Origin: Acidobacteriota bacterium
GTDB lineage: Bacteria; Acidobacteriota; Thermoanaerobaculia; Gp7-AA8
Reading direction: 5' to 3'
NCBI GenBank assembly: GCA_021325515.1
Contig: JAJPHC010000031.1
Span: 38,725 to 102,724, forward strand
DNA length: 64,000 nucleotides
Shown: one piece after another, positions 8,471-16,616 of the stretch
How positions within the stretch are numbered: the first letter of the stretch is position 1
How the letters are laid out: each line of letters begins with the position of its first letter
The notes under the pieces: model-generated
What the model saw: the letters and a program-made list of their open reading frames with translations, nothing else
Told to the model about the DNA's origin: nothing
Databases searched by the model: none
Made by a program: the position numbers and the translations under genes

Positions 8471-11400
8471 CTATTTGATCGCGCAGTTGAACGTTGTGGT
8501 TCCGCCAGCCGCCGTCTTCATGTTGACGACGAAGGACGTGATGTTCGTATCGGCGACCGCATTACCGCCACTGCCAACTGTGTAAAGGAGCTTGTAAACC
8601 TTCGAGGCTCCCGGCCCGATGGTCTTGTCCGCCGCAGCCACGCTCGTGAAATCGAAGGTCTTGGTGTATGTCACCGCTCCACTATTACCGCCTGCAGCCG
8701 GCAGGTTGGATGTCGACGCTGTTTGCGTCTTCGTGCCGCTCGGATATTCGAGGTAGTTCCAATTGCCCTTCTTGGGCACGCTGTCGGTAATGACAAACGA
8801 AGTGACGGTGACCGTATCCTGGGACAGGTTCTTGAGAGTGACGTCGAGCTCATAGTCGGAGCCCGCTTCCGGCGTTGTGGCCAGTTTGATCGTGTTTCCA
8901 TCCACGGCTTCCGTCTGCAGATGGCAGCCGACCGGCGACGCCTGGATGTAGACGGTTGGGAGAGCCTGTGTGCACGTCGTCGTCGCCGTGAAGGTCATCG
9001 TGTGCGTGGCGCCGTCGCCCGTGTCTGTCCAGCTCGTCGACCATGGAGGCGAGCTTCCTCCGGAAAGCGCCGTCTGCGCGCCGCCATCGAGCGAGACGGT
9101 TCCCGCCGTGATCGCGGTGTAGGGAGAAGCGCCCTGGTTCAGCTTCACGACGAGAGAGCTGTTCGACGGTGCGACCCATGGCGACGTGGTCGTTCCATTG
9201 CCGCTGACGGCATTGGTCGACGTGATTGTCACACCGGTGTCGCAGTTGCTGGGAACCGTAATGGTGGACGTCTGTGTCGCGTCGCCGCAGGCGAACTTGG
9301 CGATCACGTAGTAGTCGTAGAAGTCCTGATCGAACGGTGCACTCGTTTCAAACGCCTGCAGAGGAGACGGTTCACTCCAACTGATCGGAGAGCTAGCGCC
9401 GACCATCCCTGTAAGCGTTGCGACTTTGGCGACAGGGCTCGTATACGTGCCGTGACGCACTTTCCGATAGACCTCATAGGTGTCGACGTTGATCGCACCG
9501 CCGCCCGTATCCGTGGTGACCTTGTTCCACTTGATCGTGACCGGTGAACATTGGGTGGCACCGCAGGTCGTGGTCGGATCGACCATGAAGCCGGTCGGCG
9601 TGCTCGCCTGGTTTGCCGTCACTGTCGCGCTGACTTCGGCGCTCGCATTGCTGATAGCGTCGTTCTTATCGCCCGTCGTATTCATATTGTCGGCGGCATT
9701 GCACCACTCGACGGCTCTGATCTTGTAGTAGTAAGGAGTACAGGCGCTCACCGTCGTGTCATCGAACGACCAGCCGCCAACACCGTTGCCGACAGGGCCG
9801 GAAACGCCGGCATCCACGATCATGTTCGAGGAATTAGGTGTGAAGCCCGAGGACGTGGAGCGGAAGATCTGGAATCCCTTTAGTTCGTCGGCGACGTTCG
9901 TGACCGTAGTCGTGCCGGATGTACACGAGGGAGCGCCGGACGAATTCGACGTTGGAGACGTCCAATAGAGAGAGATCTTGGGCGTCGAAGCTCCGCCCGA
10001 TCCCACAGCGGAGACACCGCCGGGAGGGGAAGGTTTGGTCGAGTTCTTGATGGAGATCGGGCCAACGACGTCGGACGGTGCGGAGCCCGCTGCATTTGTC
10101 GCGATTACTTTGAAATAGTACGTATTGCCAGCGATGGCCGCGTTCCCGATCTGGGTCATGTCGACGGCATAACTCGTCAGCGTACCGGCCGGCTCCACGT
10201 TCGAAAATGGACCGGTCTGGTTGGTGTCGTAGGCGATGCTGAAACTCTCCGCCCCTGTGCTGCCAGTGCTGTACGAAGACGGGTCGCCGGGAAGCCACGT
10301 GACGAACGGAATTCCACAGTAGCCATAACAGACTGCCACATTGACCGGCTTGGGTGGCGGCTGGAGCGGCGATTGCGGTTGCGCGATGATTCCGAGATTA
10401 CGGGGGACGATCGTCGTCGCGAGAGATATTTTCCGGTAGTTTGGCGCGACCGTATCCGTGGGATCGGTATAGGACCCATCCTTCGTCTCGTTCATGCCGA
10501 CCAGTGTCACCTTGATGGAGCGGATGTTGCCGCGCACGAGGCGGTCGGCTTGGGTGCGTGTTGCTGCATTCGACGGGTCGAATTGACCGCCGCCGCCGAC
10601 ATCGGTGATGTTCACAGGCGGATTGCTCAGGTCCTTGAGTGGAATGAGGCCCTGCTGGTCGGTGAAATACTCGAACGTAAGGCTGCGGATATTGTCCGCA
10701 AGTGGGGTGCGAACCGGACTGCCATCCGGGGCGAGGGTAACGCGATAGAGCGTATACGGTGGGTTGTTGTTCGAGAGATCGACATTGTCGATCGTGATCA
10801 GACGTTCCGGGTTTCCACCCGGATACGCCGTTCGAGAGGGGCTTCCGCCGTTGTTTACGTCCGCATAGAACGTAACAGAATCGCTGTTGGCTGCGCCGGG
10901 CTTGTCGGAGTGGAGGACGTACGTGACGATCTCGTCGTTGTTGGTCGTCACGATCGGGAAGTAGGCGGACTCCAGCTCGCTCTCACGGCCATGTTCGTAG
11001 TGCTTTGCATCATCAGGCGCGTCGTAGTTGTAGTTCGCGCGGATCGTGATTGCGGAGTGCCAGGCGTATTCGATCTGTTCATCGGGCGGGTCGAACGCAG
11101 CCTGGATCGTGCCTGCCTCGGTCCACACTACACCACCGTCCGTCGTCGTCGATCCGGACCCGGCATTCCAGGTTGGACTCGTGGCGGCGGTCGTGCCGGC
11201 GGTCGTGCACTTGTACACATGGCCATTGGCGACGTCGGGGAGGGCCATCTGACCGACGACGTACGCCTGCGAGGCGCGCCGGGTATTGAAGGCGGATGTC
11301 GGAACTCCTCCGCGCTTGTAGTCGAACCCCGCAAGACGGATGTCCTGGACGAGCTTGTCGAAGCCGACGCGCGTCGTCTGCTGCATCGTCGCGGCCTGTG

Positions 11401-11542
11401 TGCTGTTCGTGAATACCCGGTTGGCGCGGTCATAGAGGAGCAGCGCCGAAACGAAAATCACGATGAAGACCGCCATCGCCGTCATCACTTCGACGAGCGA
11501 AAAGCCGCGCTGTCTCGAACGATCCTGAGTGCTGGATGACAT
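8471..11542 (-). CDS. pilW: PilW-like minor pilin with fibronectin-type repeats
   Basis: 1023 residues. The prepilin site is RQRGFSLVEVMTAMAVF: Gly-Phe cleavage, Glu5 and a hydrophobic helix, followed by the PilW-type DKLVQDIRLAGFDYKRGG. The start at 11542 is preceded by AGAGGAA; the open frame extends further upstream but those codons run into the PilV gene. After a pilin-like domain (to about residue 380) come fibronectin type III-like units (about 385-800, with repeated KPSPPGGVSAV and GFQIFRSTSSG type segments) and a C-terminal beta-rich domain. Known PilW proteins are about 300 residues, so this is a greatly extended minor pilin. It should be processed by the PilD encoded in the same cluster and sit at or near the pilus tip (inference). 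Confidence 0.82.
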   Translation of the reverse strand: MSSSTQDRSRQRGFSLVEVMTAMAVFIVIFVSALLLYDRANRVFTNSTQAATMQQTTRVGFDKLVQDIRLAGFDYKRGGVPTSAFNTRRASQAYVVGQMALPDVANGHVYKCTTAGTTAATSPTWNAGSGSTTTDGGVVWTEAGTIQAAFDPPDEQIEYAWHSAITIRANYNYDAPDDAKHYEHGRESELESAYFPIVTTNNDEIVTYVLHSDKPGAANSDSVTFYADVNNGGSPSRTAYPGGNPERLITIDNVDLSNNNPPYTLYRVTLAPDGSPVRTPLADNIRSLTFEYFTDQQGLIPLKDLSNPPVNITDVGGGGQFDPSNAATRTQADRLVRGNIRSIKVTLVGMNETKDGSYTDPTDTVAPNYRKISLATTIVPRNLGIIAQPQSPLQPPPKPVNVAVCYGYCGIPFVTWLPGDPSSYSTGSTGAESFSIAYDTNQTGPFSNVEPAGTLTSYAVDMTQIGNAAIAGNTYYFKVIATNAAGSAPSDVVGPISIKNSTKPSPPGGVSAVGSGGASTPKISLYWTSPTSNSSGAPSCTSGTTTVTNVADELKGFQIFRSTSSGFTPNSSNMIVDAGVSGPVGNGVGGWSFDDTTVSACTPYYYKIRAVEWCNAADNMNTTGDKNDAISNASAEVSATVTANQASTPTGFMVDPTTTCGATQCSPVTIKWNKVTTDTGGGAINVDTYEVYRKVRHGTYTSPVAKVATLTGMVGASSPISWSEPSPLQAFETSAPFDQDFYDYYVIAKFACGDATQTSTITVPSNCDTGVTITSTNAVSGNGTTTSPWVAPSNSSLVVKLNQGASPYTAITAGTVSLDGGAQTALSGGSSPPWSTSWTDTGDGATHTMTFTATTTCTQALPTVYIQASPVGCHLQTEAVDGNTIKLATTPEAGSDYELDVTLKNLSQDTVTVTSFVITDSVPKKGNWNYLEYPSGTKTQTASTSNLPAAGGNSGAVTYTKTFDFTSVAAADKTIGPGASKVYKLLYTVGSGGNAVADTNITSFVVNMKTAAGGTTTFNCAIK

Positions 11543-11556
11543 ATGTTCCTCTGTAA

Positions 11557-12126
11557 CTAGAAGGTCTTGACCGTGTCCAAAGTGACATTGCGGTTGCGCT
11601 TTGCTCCCGCTGATTCCTGCCATTGGACGATGACGCGTACTCGCAGCACCTGCGCGGTACCGTACTGGGCGGGGGTGTTGGTTGGATCGTCGGTCGGCTG
11701 CAACAGGACCGTGACCGAGCCGTTTGCGAGATCGCTTCCCATCTGCGTCTGCCATTTCGTAAGGAAATCCGGACCTCCGCTGGTCTGGGTGCTGATGTCG
11801 GCTGGCGGAGAAGGGATGACGTTGGGATCGGTCGACCGGATCGAGCAGTTCGTATAGGTCGTCCCCAGAATCGTGACGGACGCAGTTCCTGTTGCCGTTG
11901 TCGCCATGTTGAAGGCACCGCTATAGATGTCCTTCTTGGTCAGAGGCGCGAAATCCTCGAGCACACGGTTCCCGATTGCGATCGCCTTGGTCATCTGCTT
12001 GCCGGAGTAGACGTTCCGGCGGCCCCAGACGAACAACGACATGATGGCGATCAATACACTGCCGAGGATCGCCATGGCGATCATGACTTCAATGAGGCTG
12101 TAACCGTTTGACTTCCTTCTCATCAT
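11557..12126 (-). CDS. pilV: PilV-like minor prepilin
   Basis: 189 residues. It starts MMRRKSNGYSLIEVMIAMAI: basic leader, Gly-Tyr cleavage site, Glu5 and one hydrophobic helix, the class of type IV pre-pilin recognised by PilD. AIAIGNRVLEDFAPL after the helix is the region that in PilV proteins carries the conserved A-N-A/R-E pattern. It lies 9 bases downstream of the FimT/GspH-like gene and 14 bases upstream of the PilW-like gene, so the order FimT-PilV-PilW-PilX matches the minor pilin operon of Pseudomonas-type pili. Either of the two adjacent ATG codons (12126 or 12123) could be used. Confidence 0.82.
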   Translation of the reverse strand: MMRRKSNGYSLIEVMIAMAILGSVLIAIMSLFVWGRRNVYSGKQMTKAIAIGNRVLEDFAPLTKKDIYSGAFNMATTATGTASVTILGTTYTNCSIRSTDPNVIPSPPADISTQTSGGPDFLTKWQTQMGSDLANGSVTVLLQPTDDPTNTPAQYGTAQVLRVRVIVQWQESAGAKRNRNVTLDTVKTF

Positions 12127-12135
12127 CGAGCTTCC

Positions 12136-12693
12136 TCAAACCTTCGATGGAGTGGTCGTAATCTTGCCCGTTGTATAAACGGTGATCAGCATCCGGTTGT
12201 ACAGGACGTTCGTCCATGTAGTGCCGATCGTCACACTCCCGCTGCTCTGGGAGCCATCGGCTTTGAACTGAATCGTGCCGTCGTTGTTGAAGTACATATC
12301 GTTCTTCGAATTCGAGTCCTGATCGATACACGTAACGCTGTCGAAGTAGAGAGGAGACTCGAGCGTCTTCACGTTGCCCGACACGCCGCTGATACGAAGT
12401 GCCATCAGTAGTTCCTGCGGCATCACCGCCCACGGATCCGAGGTCGTGTTTCGCGAGTAGAACCTGTACGAGTTCGCGGAGTCGAACTCCAGCTTGACCT
12501 GGATGTGCCGGGCCACCGCGAGCTGGCGGCAGTTCCGTACGTCGGCGCAGAAGCTTCGCATCGCTGCCTTCATCTGCGACGACTGGCGATAGGTCAGAAA
12601 CTGGGGAACGGTGATGAGGCTCAGCACCCCAATGATCGCCATGACGACGAGGATCTCCGGCAGCGAATAACCAGCAGTGTGGCGGGATCTCAT
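12136..12693 (-). CDS. FimT/GspH-family minor prepilin
   Basis: 185 residues. The N-terminus MRSRHTAGYSLPEILVVMAI has the Gly-Tyr cleavage site and Glu5 of type IV prepilins, followed by VPQFLTYRQSSQMKAAMRSF and a Cys pair typical of FimT/GspH pseudopilins. The C-terminal beta region contains PLYFDSV and FNNDGTIQF, the latter like the F-x-x-x-G motif of GspH. The start at 12693 is chosen because GGAGG lies just upstream; an in-frame ATG at 12723 has none. It is the first gene of the minor pilin run, with a 138-base gap from the upstream kinase gene that could hold a promoter. In known systems FimT helps pilus initiation and can bind DNA; I cannot say which role applies. Confidence 0.82.
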   Translation of the reverse strand: MRSRHTAGYSLPEILVVMAIIGVLSLITVPQFLTYRQSSQMKAAMRSFCADVRNCRQLAVARHIQVKLEFDSANSYRFYSRNTTSDPWAVMPQELLMALRISGVSGNVKTLESPLYFDSVTCIDQDSNSKNDMYFNNDGTIQFKADGSQSSGSVTIGTTWTNVLYNRMLITVYTTGKITTTPSKV

Positions 12694-12808
12694 GGGCGCC
12701 TCCCTATGCCGCGTAGATGCCATGAACTCAGTGAACGACTAACTATCGTGTAGAGGGAAGTTTACGATATTTGACCGGATCGTGCGCTGCGGCTCGACGC
12801 GCCCGAAC

Positions 12809-12825
12809 TGGTACCTTTTGTACCA
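12809..12825. promoter_or_regulatory. Short inverted repeat between kinase and pilin genes
   Basis: TGGTAC-cttTT-GTACCA: 6-bp arms with a 5-base spacer, just downstream of the kinase stop codon and about 115 bases upstream of the first minor pilin gene. It could be a weak terminator or an operator; no protein is known to bind it. Confidence 0.3.
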
Positions 12826-12831
12826 TCTCGA

Positions 12832-14523
12832 TCACGCGGCAGGCAGCCGAACCGTCACCTGCGCCCCCTCTCCCGGAACACCGGTGAGCTCCACGGAGCC
12901 CTCGTGCAGCAGAATGATCTTCTTGACCAGCGGGAGACCCATGCCGTAGCCCCCCGGCGAGTCCGACTGGAATGGGAGGAACAAGCGTGCGACCGCAGCG
13001 GGATCCACTCCGATTCCCTCATCCTCGATGCGAAGCAGCGGCTGCGGATCGCTCGACACGGTGACGCGTACCGATCCCGCGCCTTTCTGGCGAACGGACT
13101 CGATCGCGTTTCGCAGCAGGTTGTCGATTGCCCGCTCCAGCAGATGCGCGTCGCCATTGATGATCGCGCTGCTTGCGCTGTACTCGATGACGGCAGGGCT
13201 TGCGTGAGGCGACAGGCGGGCCACCACATCCCCGGCCAATTCCGCGAGATCGAGTCTGTCCGCTTCCAGCGTCATCGGCTTGGCGAACACCAGCAGTCCA
13301 TCGACCGCCTCCGCCAGGGAGCGCGCTTCGCGTTGCGCATCTTCGACGAGCCGCTGCACCTCGTGCAGCGGCTTGTCCCGCGTCAGGCGCAGAGATCCGA
13401 GTATCGCGGAGAGTGAGTTCCTGAACTCATGTGCGATTCCGGCCGAGAGCTCGCCCAGATCGGCGAGGTTCTGCAATTCGCGAAGGCGGTCTTCGAGCCT
13501 TCGCACCGGGGTCAGATCCGTGAACAGAACCAGCATGCCGAGGAATCCGAGATTGACGCCGAGGAGCGGAACGGTCGTGATCCCGATGATTCTCTCGCCC
13601 TGAGCGAGAGGAATGCGGAGCTCCCGTCGATTGATCGGCGTCTGTTCTTCGATGGATGTCCGCAGCAGCGTTGCGAATTCACCGTCGCCGAGGGCTTGTT
13701 CGATCGTCTCGCCGCGCGTCTCCTCCGCTGTGAGGCAGAGGATTTCTCTGGCGGCGGCGTTCATTTCCACGATGCAGCCTCGCGCATCGAGAGAGATGAA
13801 TCCCGACGCGATGCTTCTCGTGAGCGCCGCGGTGACGCGCTCCAGTTCGTCCGCCCGCGTACGCTCGGCCTGGTGCAGCCGGTGGAGCTCTTCCTCCTGC
13901 ACTTTCAACCGGGAGATCGAGTCTCGAAACGTGTCGATCAGGAACTGCTGTTCATCATCGTCAGGACTGCGCGTGCGTATCTCTCCCGCGCTCGTGAGCA
14001 TTTCCTCCACCGGGCGTGTGATGCGCGGGATGTAGAGCACGAGCAGGATCGTGGCGAATATGGAAGCGCCGACGGTGATGGCCACGCTGACCTTGAACGC
14101 GCGCCGGGCCTGAATCAGCGGTGTCGCGTCGAAGGTCGCGGTCATGGTGCCGTGCGCGAGAGGCTTTCGCACGGTTTCGATTCCCATCTGTCCGCTGCCC
14201 AAACCCTCCGACAGGACCTGCTTCCCAGGTTGCGAGACGGAAACGCCCGCCAGTTCATAGCGGCTCAGGAGTCCAATGAGGCGCGGCTGAAGCTCCTCCT
14301 GCTCCGCCGGCGTCAACGAGTTGAGCTCGCGCACGGCGAGAGTCGCGCTCTGATCCCATCGCCCGCGGACTGCAAGCTCCATCTGTTGTTCGAAGCGCTG
14401 CAGGAGAACGAGCGCGCCGACGAGAAGCACGAGCAGGAATGTGACGAGGCTGGCGAGGAAGATATGGACGTCACGGCGAAAGCTCAACCCCGTGAGCCGT
14501 GTACGAGCAGGCGCAGCGACCAT
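12832..14523 (-). CDS. PAS-containing sensor histidine kinase, PilS/NtrB-like
   Basis: 563 residues. Order: N-terminal transmembrane helix (about 20-45), a periplasmic segment, a second helix (about 145-165), HAMP-like linker, PAS domain (about 225-340, GFISLDARGCIVEMN), HisKA with phospho-acceptor in SAGIAHEFRNSLSAILG near residue 364, and HATPase_c with N box (NLLRNAIESV), G1 (EDEGIGV) and G2 (GGYGMGLPLVKKI). This architecture matches NtrB/PilS/AtoS-type kinases that signal to sigma-54 activators. It sits between pilD and the minor pilins, which makes a PilS-like role plausible. No response regulator of the PilR type is in the window, so its partner is unknown. It ends seven bases before the inverted repeat 12809-12825. 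Confidence 0.85.
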   Translation of the reverse strand: MVAAPARTRLTGLSFRRDVHIFLASLVTFLLVLLVGALVLLQRFEQQMELAVRGRWDQSATLAVRELNSLTPAEQEELQPRLIGLLSRYELAGVSVSQPGKQVLSEGLGSGQMGIETVRKPLAHGTMTATFDATPLIQARRAFKVSVAITVGASIFATILLVLYIPRITRPVEEMLTSAGEIRTRSPDDDEQQFLIDTFRDSISRLKVQEEELHRLHQAERTRADELERVTAALTRSIASGFISLDARGCIVEMNAAAREILCLTAEETRGETIEQALGDGEFATLLRTSIEEQTPINRRELRIPLAQGERIIGITTVPLLGVNLGFLGMLVLFTDLTPVRRLEDRLRELQNLADLGELSAGIAHEFRNSLSAILGSLRLTRDKPLHEVQRLVEDAQREARSLAEAVDGLLVFAKPMTLEADRLDLAELAGDVVARLSPHASPAVIEYSASSAIINGDAHLLERAIDNLLRNAIESVRQKGAGSVRVTVSSDPQPLLRIEDEGIGVDPAAVARLFLPFQSDSPGGYGMGLPLVKKIILLHEGSVELTGVPGEGAQVTVRLPAA

Positions 14524-14552
14524 GCGGAGAGTGTAGTCCGATCATCCTGCCG

Positions 14553-15350
14553 TCAGCGCAGGAGCAGGGCGAGATACCATCCGAGCAGTGCAGGTCCGAA
14601 GAAGACCACCACCAAAAGCGAGATACCGAGGAAGATGCCGAAGGGAATCGCGGCCTGCATGCCGCGGGCGCTGCGCAACGCGACGAGACCTCCGGCGATC
14701 GCGCCCGTGATCGACGCGATCATCAGTTCCGGATAGAGCGCGCGCCAGCCGACGACCGCGCCGATCATCGCCAGCATCTTCACATCGCCCCAGCCCATGC
14801 CTTCCCGTCCGCGGACGAACTGCCACGTCACGCGAATGCCGAAGATGACCAGCGCGCCCATCGCGGCGCCGATCAGCGAATCGATCCACGACTCCGCGAG
14901 CGTGAAGTCGGGGAACCTCTCGCCGAGCTGCAGAAGCCCGATCGCGATTCCGATGACGATGCCGGGATAGGTGATCACATCGGGCAGCAATCCGACTTCG
15001 AGGTCGATGTAGATGAGCACGATCGTCATCGAAACGATTGCGGCGATCGGGAGAAATGCGGGGGAGACGCCTGTCCTCTCGAAAATCGCGAGATAGAAAA
15101 GAGCATTCGCGAGCTCGATGAGCGGATAACGGATCGAGATCCGCTCGCGGCACCTGCGGCAGCGCGCGCCGAGGATCAGATAGCTGACGATCGGGAGGTT
15201 GTCGTACCAGCGAATCAGCGCATTGCAGTGGGGACAGTGGCTTGCCGGAAAGACGATCGACTCTTCACGCGGATAGCGATGAATGACGACATTGAGAAAG
15301 CTGCCGATGACCGCGCCGATGGCGAACGCATAGAGGGCGAGGAACATCAT
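14553..15350 (-). CDS. pilD: Prepilin peptidase / N-methyltransferase
   Basis: 265 residues, a normal length for PilD/GspO. The N-terminal domain has the two Cys pairs CPHC and CRRC (zinc-binding, separated by WYDNLPIVSYLILGARCR), linked to the N-methylation domain. The aspartyl protease motifs are the IDLEVGLLPD stretch after the third helix and GMGWGDVKM (GxGD). About eight membrane helices. It cleaves the leader of type IV prepilins after Gly and methylates the new N-terminus at the cytoplasmic face of the inner membrane; the prepilins encoded at 8471-12693 are its evident substrates. It lies 29 bases upstream of the kinase gene and just downstream of selC on the same strand. Confidence 0.95.
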   Translation of the reverse strand: MMFLALYAFAIGAVIGSFLNVVIHRYPREESIVFPASHCPHCNALIRWYDNLPIVSYLILGARCRRCRERISIRYPLIELANALFYLAIFERTGVSPAFLPIAAIVSMTIVLIYIDLEVGLLPDVITYPGIVIGIAIGLLQLGERFPDFTLAESWIDSLIGAAMGALVIFGIRVTWQFVRGREGMGWGDVKMLAMIGAVVGWRALYPELMIASITGAIAGGLVALRSARGMQAAIPFGIFLGISLLVVVFFGPALLGWYLALLLR

Positions 15351-15365
15351 TCGTGGCGGGCATTA

Positions 15366-15463
15366 TGGCGGAGGCGCGTCGGAATCGAACCAACCCATCG
15401 ACGCTTCCGCGCCGACGCAACGGTTTTGAAGACCGCGGGAGCCACCAGACCCCATTCGCCTCC
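15366..15463 (-). tRNA. selC: tRNA-Sec (anticodon UCA)
   Basis: 98 bases including an encoded CCA. The anticodon loop CTTCAAA gives UCA, which reads UGA. The features are those of selenocysteine tRNA: long acceptor arm starting GGAGGCG and ending GCGCCTCC-G-CCA, a long variable arm (about 15422-15395 region, paired GCGTCGGCG/CGTCGAT-type), T arm GTTGG-TTCGATT-CCGAC, and a D arm with GG and extended stem. The eighth acceptor position appears as an A-G mismatch. It is the selenocysteine insertion tRNA and fits the two selenoprotein genes found at 36472 and 42376. selA, selB and selD are not in the window. Confidence 0.95.
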
Positions 15464-15519
15464 TCAGGCTCCTCGGGCAACAAGGAGGAGAGAGGGAGCG
15501 GATTCTAACCCGTTGTCCC

Positions 15520-15945
15520 TTAATGCGGCGGATCGGTCAGGAAGCCGACCTTCTGCGCGCCCGCCTCATGCGCCACATCCATCGCCTCGACCGCGCGATC
15601 GAACGGCACCTGATCCTCGGAATTGATGAAGACGACGCGATCGGCGGGGGCGCGATTCGCGAGACCGGTTCGGCCGAGTGCATCGCGAAGGCCCTTCGCG
15701 TTGCCGACGTTCTGCGAGTTCAGATAGATGCCGTCATGGCGCACGGTGACGACGAGCTGATTCTGTTCCTGCGGCGGAGGTGCGCCCTGCACCTCGACCT
15801 TCGGCGGCACCTCGACATCCAATCCCATCTGCAGGATCGGCGTCGCCACCATGAAGATGATCAGCAGCACGAGCACGACATCGACGAGAGGCGTGATGTT
15901 GATCTCGCTGCGAACTCCGCCACCGCTGCTTCCACCAAATCCCAT
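15520..15945 (-). CDS. exbD: ExbD/TolR-family biopolymer transport protein (first copy)
   Basis: 141 residues. After a short Gly/Ser-rich cytoplasmic start comes EINITPLVDVVLVLLIIFMV, the single membrane helix with the conserved Asp that carries protons in ExbD/TolR; the periplasmic domain follows (VTVRHDGIYLN, ...DRVVFINSEDQVPFDRAVEAMDVAHEAGAQKVGFLTDPP). The start at 15945 follows GGAGGA; upstream in-frame codons are only translated repeat DNA. It is the last gene of the tonB-exbB-exbD-exbD run, separated from the other exbD by a 176-base inverted repeat element. It works with ExbB and TonB in the inner membrane to pass proton-motive force to outer-membrane receptors. Confidence 0.9.
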   Translation of the reverse strand: MGFGGSSGGGVRSEINITPLVDVVLVLLIIFMVATPILQMGLDVEVPPKVEVQGAPPPQEQNQLVVTVRHDGIYLNSQNVGNAKGLRDALGRTGLANRAPADRVVFINSEDQVPFDRAVEAMDVAHEAGAQKVGFLTDPPH

Positions 15946-15975
15946 TGCTCCTCCAAGGCGAGTAGTACCCAGAAC

Positions 15976-16151
15976 AGAGTGTTGAGTGAAGAGTGACGAG
16001 TGACTAGTGACTAGTACCGAGTGCTGAGTACCGAGTACTGAGTGCTGAGTACCGAGTTGACTCGGCTCTGTACTCAGCACTCAGCACTCAGCACTAGTCA
16101 CTCATCACTCGTCACTAGTCACTCGTCACTCCTCACTAGTCACTCGTCACT
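15976..16151. repeat. Inverted array of short GAGTGAC/GAGTGCT-type repeats
   Basis: The left half is made of 7-base words such as GAGTGAC, GAGTGCT and GAGTACC repeated head to tail; the right half carries their reverse complements (GTCACTC, AGCACTC). The whole tract can fold into one long imperfect hairpin. It fills almost the whole gap between the two exbD genes and contains no gene. Confidence 0.85.
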
Positions 16152-16157
16152 GCCTCT

Positions 16158-16604
16158 TCATACCCCATGCTTCGCGATCTGTTCGCCCGCCTGCTGGTTC
16201 TGCGTCAGGAAGGCGACCTGGGTGAAGCCGGCGTCGTTCGCTGCCTTCATCACCATGCGCACCTTGCCGTAGTTGATCCGCTTGTCGGCCTTCAGCATGA
16301 CGGCGCGATTCGGATCCTTCTGATGCTCGGCTGCGATGTACTTCGGCACGTCGCGATCGGGAATCCAGTCCTGGCCGACGAAGATCGTGCCGTCGGGCTT
16401 GATCGAAAGAATCAGATCGCCTTCCTTGCCCGGCTTCTTCTCCGCGTGCGGCCCCTCGGGCAGGAGCACGTCGACGCCCTGCTGGAGCATCGGCGTGACG
16501 ACCATGAAGATGATGAGCAGCACGAGACAGACGTCGACGAGCGGCGTGACGTTGATGTCGCCTTTGACTTCGTCCGGACTGCCGCCACCGGCTCCGAATG
16601 CCAT
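16158..16604 (-). CDS. exbD: ExbD/TolR-family biopolymer transport protein (second copy)
   Basis: 148 residues. GDINVTPLVDVCLVLLIIFMV is the signature helix with the proton-carrying Asp; the periplasmic part includes DLILSIKPDGTIFVGQDW and KVRMVMKAANDAGFTQVAFLT. The gene directly follows exbB (12-base gap) with a purine-rich leader. It is clearly related to but not the same as the other exbD: it lacks the Pro-Pro-rich stretch and has an LLPEGPHAEKKP loop. Two ExbD proteins with one ExbB suggest a mixed or alternative complex, as seen in some other bacteria with exbD1/exbD2 pairs. Confidence 0.92.
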   Translation of the reverse strand: MAFGAGGGSPDEVKGDINVTPLVDVCLVLLIIFMVVTPMLQQGVDVLLPEGPHAEKKPGKEGDLILSIKPDGTIFVGQDWIPDRDVPKYIAAEHQKDPNRAVMLKADKRINYGKVRMVMKAANDAGFTQVAFLTQNQQAGEQIAKHGV

Positions 16605-16616
16605 CGCTCGCCTCCG

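Noticed and set aside
15520..16080. Longer exbD start reading through the repeat element
   Set aside because: The extra N-terminus is a translation of the 7-base words; a good ribosome-binding site precedes the ATG at 15945.
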